DNA of 64,000 nt from Frigoriglobus tundricola. GTDB lineage: Bacteria; Planctomycetota; Planctomycetia; Gemmatales; Gemmataceae. The notes under the pieces were generated by a model that was given only the letters and a program-made list of their open reading frames with translations, was not told the origin of the DNA and searched no databases. Location: positions 5,208,001-5,272,000 of the forward strand of contig NZ_CP053452.2 in NCBI RefSeq assembly GCF_013128195.2, given 5' to 3'. A program made the translations under genes and the position numbers. Positions 16,957-24,210 of this stretch are shown here, one piece after another. Numbering within the stretch: the stretch's first letter is position 1; the number at the start of each line of letters is the position of its first letter.

Positions 16957-19782
16957 ATGTCCGCCGACATTCCGCAGTGGTTCACCGTCGCCCTCCCGCA
17001 CTCGGACATCCGTGAGGGGCGGCTGGACGAGTCCGTTTTCGCCGCTAATATCTGGGCGGTGCGGCAGAACAACGCCCCGACCACCTACCTCGACACCGAA
17101 CAGTTCTTCGGCAAGACCTACGTCACCGGCGGCTTGAGCAAGGTGCTGAGGAAGGTCGGGCAGGCTCTGTGCGGCACCACCGAGGCCAGCGACCGCATCA
17201 TCAGCCTCCAGACTGCATTCGGCGGCGGTAAGACGCACACTCAGGTGGCGCTGTGGCACCTCGCCCGACACCCGGACGTGCTGCGAAAATCGGCCGCGTG
17301 CAAAGAGGTCCGTGACGTTCTCGGCGATCTGATACCGAAGAAACCGTGCGGCGTGGCGGTGTTCACGAACCAGACCTGTGATGCCACCCAAGGCCGCGAG
17401 ACGCCCGAGGGCGTGCGGACGCGGACGGTCTGGGGCGAACTGGCCCTGCAATTGGGCGGCGTCGAGCTTTACAAGAAGATCGAGGCGAACGACCAGAACC
17501 GGGCCGTCCCGCAGGGTCTGTTCACCGAGATCCTCAAGAGAGCCGCCCCGTGCTTGATCCTACTTGACGAGATGGCTGACTACTGCGTCGGCGCGATGGC
17601 GGTGTCGGTCGGGCAAGGCACGCTCGCCGATCAGACGATCAGCTTCGTGCAGCAGTTGACCGAGGCCGCGTCTCTCGTGCCGGGCGCGGTGGTCGTTGCC
17701 ACCTTGCCGGCCAGCCACTTGGAAGTGGCCAGCAGCGATAAGGGCCAGGAGATCCTGAGCCGGCTCGAAAAGCGGTTCGGCCGGATGTCGTCGGACCTGA
17801 AGCCGGTCGCCGATGAGGAGATCAACGAGGTGGTTCGCCGCCGGCTGTTCGAGAAAATCGGCGACCTCACCATCCAGGCCCAGGTCGCGGATGCGTACAT
17901 GAAGTTGTACGCCGCGCACAAGAACGAGGTGCCGCCCGAAGCGTCGAAGGCCGGGTTCCGCGACCGGCTCCTGGCCGCATACCCGTTCCACCCGAGTCTG
18001 GTCGATACGTTCTACCTGCGGTGGGGCAGCCACAACGACTTCCAACGGACCCGTGGCGTGCTGCGGCTGTTGGCCAGCATCGTCGGGGATCTCTGGCAGC
18101 AGCGGGAAAAGACAAAGCAAAGCCAACCACTCATTCAACCGTGCCACGTCCGGTGGACGATTGACGCCCTGCGCGCCAGTTTGACACGCCTTTGGGGGGC
18201 GACTTACGACAGCGTCGTCGCCGCCGACGTGATCGGCGACAAGGCCAACGCCGTGGCCTTGGACGGCGAGCGGGGGCGCGACTATGCGGACGAGCGGGTG
18301 TCGCAGGGCGTTGCGTCGGCGGTGCTTCTCGGGTCTTTCGGCGGTCAAGGCGACCGGGCCGGGTTCTCCAGCAAGGAGGTCCGCTTATGCACGGGCAGGC
18401 CGGACCTGAACTGGGGTTACACGGACGGGGCGTTGCTCGCACTCGAAGAGAAGGCGTTCTACCTGCACAACGCCGCCGCCGGCAGCCAGGGCAAGCGGTA
18501 CTGGTTCGGCACCAAGCCGACGCTCACCAAGTTGCTGGTGCAGTATCGCGGCAGCTTCTCGGGCCAGGAGTTTGACGCCGAGATCATTGAGGCGTTGCAG
18601 GCCCAGGTGAAGACGCTGAAGACCGATCCGGCGACTTGGAAGGTGTTGGTCAATCCACAGGCCGATCTTCCCGAGCAGAAGGTGCTGACCCTGCTCGTCA
18701 TGCCGCCGGACTGCGTGTGGTCCGACGAATCGTTGCTCGCAGGTATGGGTGGCTCGAAGGAACGCATCCTCGAACTGAGTCAGAAGTGCGGGTCGAAGGA
18801 CCGACTGTATCGGAACACGTTGTTGTTCTTGTTGCCAAACCAGCGGGGGCTTACCCGGCTCCGCAAGGAGCTTCGCGAGGTCGCCTCCCTCGAAGCCGTG
18901 AAGCGGGACTACACCAGCCAACTGGACCCCGAACAACTCGAAGAACTCAAGCAGAAGTTGGTCAAGCAAAAGGACACGGTGAGCGAGGTCATGGGCGGCG
19001 CGTTCCCGCACATCGCCCGCGTCGATGGCCAGGAGGTGGCCGTCTCGAACATGACGGAGATCGGTCCCAACCTGACCGACCACTTGTTGGCCGCGTGGCG
19101 GCAGGTCACGGACGAAGAAGAGTGGGTGCTGCGTAAGGTCGGGCAGGTGACGCTTCAGAAGACCGGCATGGTTCCCACCGAGAGCGGCATCCGGGTGCGG
19201 GACGCGGTCGAGGCGTTCCTGCGGTACACGGACAAGCCGATGGTGGCGACATCGGATTCGGTCGTGCAGGGCTTGGCCCAGGCGTGCAAAGACCGCGTCA
19301 TCGGCATCGGGCGTGGCGTGTCGCCCGAAAAGCTCCAGACGCGGCGATGCGGCGATTACGTTGCACTGGATCGCAGTGAAGAAGGCGTCTGGATCATCCC
19401 GCCGTTCACCGAGCAGCCAACCGAGACGACCGGCGGCACCCCGAGCGGCGGTGCCGCGATCTCGTCGGACGGCGGTGCCGCGATCTCGTCGGACGGCCCC
19501 GTGACGGTCGTCGGCGACACCGGTGGTTCCACGACCACAACGGCCACGCCCAAGAAGCTCAAGGGCGTGACCATCGCCGGAACGATTCCGTTGGAGTCGT
19601 GGACCGAACTGTTCCGGTGCTTCCTCAACCCGGCGGCAAAGCTCGGCTTGAAGAGTCTGCAACTGGGCATCGAGTTCAAACTCGTGGCCCAAGACGGCCA
19701 ACCCCTCGACCCGGACAACCCGACCGTGAAGGCGATGAAGGAGGCCGCGAACCAATTCGGGCTGCGGTTCGAGGAGCCGTGA
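16957..19782 (+). CDS. DUF499 (COG1483-type) AAA+ ATPase
   Basis: 941 residues. The N-terminus (PHSDIREGRLDESVFAANIWAV) is the usual DUF499 start. Walker A is AFGGGKTH (about 87-94), Walker B is LILLDEMADYC (about 200-210), and EILSRLEKRFGR with an arginine-rich region follows. The C-terminus has a low-complexity linker with a 24-base tandem duplication (GGAAISSDG twice) before a final small domain. I recall DUF499 ATPases being found beside DUF1156 methylases and SNF2 helicases in predicted defence islands of bacteria and archaea. Here it is third in that operon and closes it, with a strong terminator 66 bases downstream. Presumed role: ATP-driven sensing or assembly of the complex. Mechanism unknown. 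Confidence 0.85.
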   Translation: MSADIPQWFTVALPHSDIREGRLDESVFAANIWAVRQNNAPTTYLDTEQFFGKTYVTGGLSKVLRKVGQALCGTTEASDRIISLQTAFGGGKTHTQVALWHLARHPDVLRKSAACKEVRDVLGDLIPKKPCGVAVFTNQTCDATQGRETPEGVRTRTVWGELALQLGGVELYKKIEANDQNRAVPQGLFTEILKRAAPCLILLDEMADYCVGAMAVSVGQGTLADQTISFVQQLTEAASLVPGAVVVATLPASHLEVASSDKGQEILSRLEKRFGRMSSDLKPVADEEINEVVRRRLFEKIGDLTIQAQVADAYMKLYAAHKNEVPPEASKAGFRDRLLAAYPFHPSLVDTFYLRWGSHNDFQRTRGVLRLLASIVGDLWQQREKTKQSQPLIQPCHVRWTIDALRASLTRLWGATYDSVVAADVIGDKANAVALDGERGRDYADERVSQGVASAVLLGSFGGQGDRAGFSSKEVRLCTGRPDLNWGYTDGALLALEEKAFYLHNAAAGSQGKRYWFGTKPTLTKLLVQYRGSFSGQEFDAEIIEALQAQVKTLKTDPATWKVLVNPQADLPEQKVLTLLVMPPDCVWSDESLLAGMGGSKERILELSQKCGSKDRLYRNTLLFLLPNQRGLTRLRKELREVASLEAVKRDYTSQLDPEQLEELKQKLVKQKDTVSEVMGGAFPHIARVDGQEVAVSNMTEIGPNLTDHLLAAWRQVTDEEEWVLRKVGQVTLQKTGMVPTESGIRVRDAVEAFLRYTDKPMVATSDSVVQGLAQACKDRVIGIGRGVSPEKLQTRRCGDYVALDRSEEGVWIIPPFTEQPTETTGGTPSGGAAISSDGGAAISSDGPVTVVGDTGGSTTTTATPKKLKGVTIAGTIPLESWTELFRCFLNPAAKLGLKSLQLGIEFKLVAQDGQPLDPDNPTVKAMKEAANQFGLRFEEP

Positions 19783-19847
19783 GTCTCTCGCCCGCTTGCC
19801 GCTTTCTGTACATTCACACCCAGTTGTTCGCCTTAAGTGGGAACGTG

Positions 19848-19885
19848 AAGCCCCGGCCGTACCTCGAAGCGTGCCGGGGCTTTTT
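19848..19885 (+). terminator. rho-independent terminator of the defence operon
   Basis: AAGCCCCGGC (19848-19857) pairs with GCCGGGGCTT (19873-19882) around a 15-base loop and is followed by a T run (TTTTT, 19881-19885). It separates the DUF499 gene from the membrane protein/MBL pair, which therefore probably has its own promoter. Confidence 0.85.
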
Positions 19886-20046
19886 CGCGTCTTCTGACAA
19901 TCGCGCGAACCCTTTCCGCTCTCCGCTTGTCCAAAAAAATTCTTACACGACCCGCGCCCGGCGCGCGCCAGGCCCGCCGAAAATCCTGCCCTACCAACCT
20001 TGCATCGCGCTGCGGGCTTCTGGGAAACTACCACTGACGATAAGGA

Positions 20047-20838
20047 ATGTATGAATCCGAAGAAATACTGATGAAAGAATTACAGTTCTCGCTTTACGAA
20101 GTCTTCGGGTATCTGCTTCCCGGCACCGCCCTTTGCGCCGGCTTGGGGTTGGTGTTCTGGGCGTTGTACTTCCCACGGCCCGCGATTCTGTTCGATCTGA
20201 AGACGGCTGAAGTGTGGGTGACGTTCATTACCTTCGGATACGTTGCCGGTCACGTTGCCCAAGCAATCGGCAACAAGATCGTAAAGCAGTTCACTTCGGC
20301 CGAAGAGAAGATCGTTACGGACTCGAACGCCTTTCCCGCCGAACTGGTGAAAGCGTGCCGGGAGAAGGTTGCGAAGATGCTCACCACCGACTCGCAACCG
20401 GGGCTAGTTCTCGCGGACGGTAGCAACGCAGCCGAACCCGCGAAGGATTTGCCCCCTCTTTGGTTGTACCGCTTCTGCGACGATGCCGTGTTGCGTTCGG
20501 GGAAACTCGGCGAGCGCGAAGTGTACATCTACCGCGAAGGGTTCTACCGGGGAACGTTCGTCGGCTTCGTCGTGCTTACGGTCGGCTGGGTCGCGTTCGC
20601 GTTGCGGTTGTGGTTCGGTGCGGAGAACGGAACGGCACGGATCGGAACGGCAGAAATGACCGGCGCGCGTGTGGCCTACTTCGCGGTTCTCTCGGCGGTC
20701 GCAGCCCGCTTCCTCTGGGTTCGGTACTGGCGTTTTGCCGAATACCGCGTGACACAAGCACTTCTCGGATTCCTGACGATCAAGGACAAGGCCAGCGACA
20801 AGACGGAAGACAAGGTGGTTAAGAACGAAACCAACTGA
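20047..20838 (+). CDS. multi-pass membrane protein paired with MBL hydrolase
   Basis: 263 residues from ATG 20047 (AAGG just before it); ATG 20071 is an alternative. Four membrane segments are visible: about 19-42 (VFGYLLPGTALCAGLGLVFW), 56-75, 168-190 (TFVGFVVLTVGWVAFALRLW) and 205-225. A soluble loop of about 90 residues lies between the second and third. The tail is highly charged. No family recognised. The MBL-fold gene follows after 14 bases, so the two are co-transcribed. In a defence island such a pair suggests a membrane effector with an enzymatic partner, but this is inference. Confidence 0.7.
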   Translation: MYESEEILMKELQFSLYEVFGYLLPGTALCAGLGLVFWALYFPRPAILFDLKTAEVWVTFITFGYVAGHVAQAIGNKIVKQFTSAEEKIVTDSNAFPAELVKACREKVAKMLTTDSQPGLVLADGSNAAEPAKDLPPLWLYRFCDDAVLRSGKLGEREVYIYREGFYRGTFVGFVVLTVGWVAFALRLWFGAENGTARIGTAEMTGARVAYFAVLSAVAARFLWVRYWRFAEYRVTQALLGFLTIKDKASDKTEDKVVKNETN

Positions 20839-20852
20839 AAGGAGCATCGGCC

Positions 20853-21749
20853 ATGCTGCAAGTGATGATCTGGGACGTTGACCACGGTAGCGCCGCGTAC
20901 ATCAAGACGCCCACGGGCAAACACATCGCCATTGACCTCGGCGTCGGCGACATGTCCGAAGGGGGGAAAGAGTTCAGCCCGCTTCGGCACCTGCGGAAGC
21001 ACTACGGGGTTGAACGCCTCGACAAACTCGTCATCACTCACCCGCACCGCGACCACCTCGACGACATCGCCAACGTCTCGCTGCTCAATCCTCGATTGCT
21101 TCGTGCGGAACGCGGCATCAAGGACGAGTTCATCAACAAGGGCAACAAGCCGAACGACAAAGACATTCTCGGCGCTTACCGCTCGCTCCTCGAAGAGTAC
21201 AAGACTTCGGTGGGAGGCACGCCCGCGCCCGCAGTAGACTGGGGCTGTACCATTCAGCACTTTCACCCGGTGTACGACGGCCCGAACCTGAACAACTACA
21301 GCGTCGTCACCGTCATCAGCTACGCGGGATCGAAGATCGTGATTCCCGGCGACAACGAAGGGGGATCGTGGGAAAGCCTTCTCAAACAATCGGCCTTCGT
21401 GTCAGCGATCAAGGGAACTGACATCTTCGTTGCCTCGCACCACGGACGCGAAAGTGGCTTCTACGGCGAACTGTTCGATCACTTCAAGCCGAAGCTTGTG
21501 ATTGTTTCCGACACGAACCACGGCAGCACGAGCGTTACGGGGAACTACACTTACCACGCGGAAGGTTGGCAAGTCGATCACGGGCGGAAAGGTCGGGTAG
21601 ACGCAGACCCGCGATACACGCTCACTACGCGGAACGATGGCAACATCCTGATCAAGTGCGGGACGAACAGCACGACCGGGCGGAACTATCTCGCAGTGTC
21701 CACGGAACTCGGCGCACCGCAACAAAAAGCGGCCAGCTATCGGTTTTGA
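20853..21749 (+). CDS. MBL-fold hydrolase (ComEC/Rec2-like)
   Basis: 298 residues, with AAAGGAG about 10 bases before the ATG. WDVDHGSAAYIKTPTGKHIAIDLG and ITHPHRDHLDD give the metallo-beta-lactamase H-x-H-x-D-H metal site, followed by VIPGDN and VASHHGRESGF, the order found in the ComEC/Rec2 hydrolase domain. It could cleave DNA or RNA or a nucleotide signal. Coupling with the upstream membrane protein (14-base gap), inside an island and downstream of a methylase/helicase system, suggests a second, separate defence module. Confidence 0.8.
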   Translation: MLQVMIWDVDHGSAAYIKTPTGKHIAIDLGVGDMSEGGKEFSPLRHLRKHYGVERLDKLVITHPHRDHLDDIANVSLLNPRLLRAERGIKDEFINKGNKPNDKDILGAYRSLLEEYKTSVGGTPAPAVDWGCTIQHFHPVYDGPNLNNYSVVTVISYAGSKIVIPGDNEGGSWESLLKQSAFVSAIKGTDIFVASHHGRESGFYGELFDHFKPKLVIVSDTNHGSTSVTGNYTYHAEGWQVDHGRKGRVDADPRYTLTTRNDGNILIKCGTNSTTGRNYLAVSTELGAPQQKAASYRF

Positions 21750-21810
21750 GCCGTAAGACGCATCTGCACGCGAATACCCGGTTGCGACTTCACAAAGGGC
21801 AACCGACTTC

Positions 21811-22277
21811 GACCGCCACCCCTAGCGGCGAATCCCATCAATACCTGGGCAAGCAGTACACGCTCCACGTTCACGCCGTCCTTGTCGGCGGCGGGAAGAT
21901 GGCGCGGGGGCAGATCAACGTCGGGCTGGTGGACACGTCGAAGAAGGAGAGGGTGCGGGTTCTGGTGACGACGTGGTTCCGGCGGCGCGCCGAGGTGGTG
22001 TTCGGCGAGGTCTTCACGAAGTGTGCGGTCCCGGCCGAACGGCACGGCGTCCAGACCGGCGGGTTCGAGATCCGCAAGATGACGAACCGGTGGGGAAGTT
22101 GCACCGCCGAGTGCCACATTCTCCTGAACCCCGAATTGATCGTCGCCCCGCTGCCGTGCATCGAGTACGTCGTCGCCCACGCGACTGTACCACACTTGGC
22201 ACCACAACCACGGCAACGACTTTTACAAGCTCCTGGCCAAGATGTTGCACCGATTGAACCTGTGCATCGCCGAGTAG
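21811..22277 (+). pseudogene. YgjP/DUF45-like metallopeptidase, frameshifted
   Basis: One frame reads QYLGKQYTLHVH ... RKMTNRWGSCTAECHILLNPELI and IEYVVAHA, the conserved DUF45 (YgjP, SprT-like) sequence up to the first half of the HExxH motif. Near 22185-22200 the match moves to another frame, WHHNHGNDFYKLLAKMLHRL, ending at TAG 22275-22277. The intact motif would be HELCH; here an indel destroys it. No proper start is seen, so the N-terminus is also missing. Such genes often accompany type I restriction loci, and a broken hsdR lies at the end of the neighbouring element. Confidence 0.75.
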
Positions 22278-23776
22278 ACGAACGACGGAGTTTCCTGTTC
22301 ATTAGACGAACAGGAAACTGCTGCCCGGCACCAGCGCTTAGTGCAGCCCGAGGTGTTCTGATTCTGTTCTGAAAACGGACCCGGAAGTTGACGAGCTTGG
22401 AATTTCCAACGCCGCAAGTTGTTGTTTTGATTGAACTTGCGGATACCACGAATCGCGACTATACCATGCCCCGCGCCTCCACTGGACAGATTTGCAGTAT
22501 CTCGCAACGAGTCGCACGGAGTAGCGTAACCCGCTACCCCGTCGTTATTTGCACCACCCTCTTGCGGCTCCCGGCGACTCGCCGCGGGAACCTGCTGCGC
22601 CGCATTTTGCGCCTCCTGTGCGCCGCTTTTTGCGCCGCTTTCCGGAACCCACGACGCAGCGCGATCGAACGCGCCCTCGGTCGGATCGACGTAGTGCCGC
22701 AGAGCGACCGACGGCGTATTCCCGAGCCACTTCGTGACCGTCGCGAGAGGGAAACTTTGCGCGAGGTCCGATTCGCAACTCGCCCGCAGCGAGTGCCACA
22801 ACCGCGGCCACGGGTCAACGCCCGCACGGCGGATGACCTTCTCGAAGGTCGTCCGCAGGTTCGCGTTCACCCAACCGGCCGGCCCGTGCGCCCGCTTCCG
22901 GTACTCAAGGGGAAAGACGAACGTCGAGCCTTCCTCCGCGTGCTCGAAGGCGGCTTCCACATAGGGCCGCAACAGGGTGAAGAGCGGGATCACGCGGTGC
23001 GGCTTTCCCGCTCCTTCCGTCTTGGGCGACGGAACGGACAGCCGGCCGCGCTCCCAGTCCACGTCACCCCAGGTGAGCGAGAACGACTCACTCGGCGTCC
23101 GCAGACCGCCGAATCGGGCCAACGCGACCAGAAGCTTCCACCACACGTTCGGGCAATGTTCGATCACCCGGTTCGTGTCCGCGACCGAGACGTAAGCCCG
23201 TCGCTCGGACGGATCGCCCTGGCGCTGGCGAACGTGTTTCCACGGGGTCGCCGAGATGTGCCCAAACCGCACGGCGTCTTCGAGCATCTGCCGGGCATGG
23301 ATCAACCGCTTGTTGACCGTCGTCAATCGGAGCTTCCGGCCCTGCATCGCGGCGCGGTATGCCTCCCCGTCCGCGTGAGTAAGCGCGGTGAGCGCCTTTG
23401 TGCCGAACAGGGCGGTCAACTCCTTCACGGTTTGTCCCCACGCGATCAGCGAGGCGGGCTTGTAACCACCGGTTCGTTTCGCTGCTAACCAGTCATCGAG
23501 GTACTGCTTGACACTCAGTTTCTTCTCCGCTTCGATCAACCCGACCGCGGCGAGCCGGTCCTTCAGTTTGGGGGCCACACCAGCGAGCCACGTCGCCGTG
23601 TCGCGTGCAAGCGGTTGCCCAGTGATCTTCGCCGCGAGCAGCGCTTCGATGTGTCGGCAGATACTCTCTGCGGTGCGCCGGTCGATCTTCCCCAGCCGGA
23701 TCGTCTTCCGTTTCTCGTCCGGTGCCACGAACAAGATGCGCCGCCGGCCGTTCGGGTCGTCTACGATGGAAGCCAT
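22223..23776 (-). CDS. int: tyrosine recombinase / integrase of element B, C-terminus altered by integration
   Basis: Starts at ATG 23776, with GGAG about 9 bases upstream. Catalytic residues: Arg I in FGGLRTPSESF, His-x-x-Arg in LWHSLRASCESD, then KWLGNTPSVALRHYVD with His and the Tyr nucleophile. The recognisable enzyme is finished by about residue 400 (nucleotide about 22600). The frame then runs through the att core as GGAG and on into DNA of element A until TAA at 22223, so the last 80 or so residues are not native. The piece at 44693-44881 looks like the displaced native end. The gene sits just inside att site 2, as expected for an element's integrase. Confidence 0.88.
   Translation of the reverse strand: MASIVDDPNGRRRILFVAPDEKRKTIRLGKIDRRTAESICRHIEALLAAKITGQPLARDTATWLAGVAPKLKDRLAAVGLIEAEKKLSVKQYLDDWLAAKRTGGYKPASLIAWGQTVKELTALFGTKALTALTHADGEAYRAAMQGRKLRLTTVNKRLIHARQMLEDAVRFGHISATPWKHVRQRQGDPSERRAYVSVADTNRVIEHCPNVWWKLLVALARFGGLRTPSESFSLTWGDVDWERGRLSVPSPKTEGAGKPHRVIPLFTLLRPYVEAAFEHAEEGSTFVFPLEYRKRAHGPAGWVNANLRTTFEKVIRRAGVDPWPRLWHSLRASCESDLAQSFPLATVTKWLGNTPSVALRHYVDPTEGAFDRAASWVPESGAKSGAQEAQNAAQQVPAASRREPQEGGANNDGVAGYATPCDSLRDTANLSSGGAGHGIVAIRGIRKFNQNNNLRRWKFQARQLPGPFSEQNQNTSGCTKRWCRAAVSCSSNEQETPSFVYSAMHRFNRCNILARSL
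22290..22318. terminator. hairpin after the YgjP remnant
   Basis: A perfect 11-bp stem GTTTCCTGTTC / GAACAGGAAAC with a 7-base loop lies just after the YgjP remnant's stop codon and before the right end of element A. There is no T run, so termination is likely only in part, or the hairpin may have another role. Confidence 0.5.
22469..22483 (+). other. attachment site 2 (junction of elements A and B)
   Basis: CCCCGCGCCTCCACT is identical to 2160-2174. The first 13 bases are also identical to 44882-44894. The site lies inside the 3' part of the element B integrase frame (minus strand), where the core is read GGA GGC GCG GGG = G-G-A-G. Confidence 0.88.
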
Positions 23777-23823
23777 TGAGCTAACTCCAGAGTAAGGTTG
23801 AAGGGAAATCAAACATACCGATG

Positions 23824-24210
23824 TCACTTCCGCGATGCGATGACCGATACGACCGCGGCGCGGAATTCAGTCACCGCGAACCGCAGCGTCTCGATGTCGC
23901 ACGTCAGCACCGCGCTCATCACCATGTCCGCCGCTGCCCGGATGACCGGGTGCAGTCCGGATACCCCCGACCGCTCCAAGTACTCGTCCGCCTCAAACAA
24001 GTGTCGAATCATCTCCTCACGATGGCAGCCCCAACTGGGATGGGCCTCGGCGAGCGGTTCACACCTTGTCCCAGCAGGCGGGGAAAAGGGGGATAAGGGA
24101 GAAAAGCGTATCTCAGTGAGAGACTTCTCCGCCTTATCCCCCTTTTCCCCGCCCGGCGCTCGGGTGTTGGCGAGGTGCTGCCGGGCGATAGTGAGTGGGT
24201 CACGCTGCAT
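23824..24210 (-). CDS. hypothetical protein containing a palindromic insert
   Basis: 128 residues from ATG 24210, overlapping the primase gene's stop by 11 bases, so translation is probably coupled. The N-terminus (MQRDPLTIARQHLANT) and C-terminus (EEMIRHLFEADEYLERS ... AAADMVMSAVLTCDIETLRFAV) are helical and normal-looking. In between lies a low-complexity stretch coded by a large perfect inverted repeat (24077-24153) that keeps the frame open. Downstream is the integrase. Function unknown; it could be a small DNA-binding or recombination directionality factor. Confidence 0.5.
   Translation of the reverse strand: MQRDPLTIARQHLANTRAPGGEKGDKAEKSLTEIRFSPLSPFSPPAGTRCEPLAEAHPSWGCHREEMIRHLFEADEYLERSGVSGLHPVIRAAADMVMSAVLTCDIETLRFAVTEFRAAVVSVIASRK
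24077..24153. repeat. perfect 22-bp inverted repeat inside a coding frame
   Basis: The left arm 24077-24098 (begins GGCGGGGAAAAGGGGGAT) and right arm 24132-24153 are exact reverse complements around a 33-base spacer. The spacer contains a smaller inverted repeat (TCTCA/TGAGA). The arms are A/G- and C/T-pure tracts, unlike the surrounding sequence. It resembles a palindromic mini-element that has landed in a gene without breaking the frame. Confidence 0.85.

Larger units (their letters stand above)
2173..22483. mobile_element. element A: integrative element in ssrA carrying a putative defence operon
   Basis: The region is bounded by 15-base direct repeats (2160-2174 and 22469-22483). An integrase sits just inside the left end, next to ssrA. 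Replication-type genes follow (AEP-like primase, AAA+ ATPase, small HTH, ParB-like fragment), then an XRE regulator and the cargo: helicase, methylase, DUF499 ATPase and a membrane protein/MBL pair. No relaxase, conjugation or capsid genes were recognised, so it may be a satellite-like or mobilisable island. Confidence 0.8.

Noticed and set aside
9850-19782. DISARM or BREX classification of the defence operon
   Set aside because: DISARM needs DrmA, DrmB and DrmC, and BREX needs PglZ and BrxC/BrxL; none is present.
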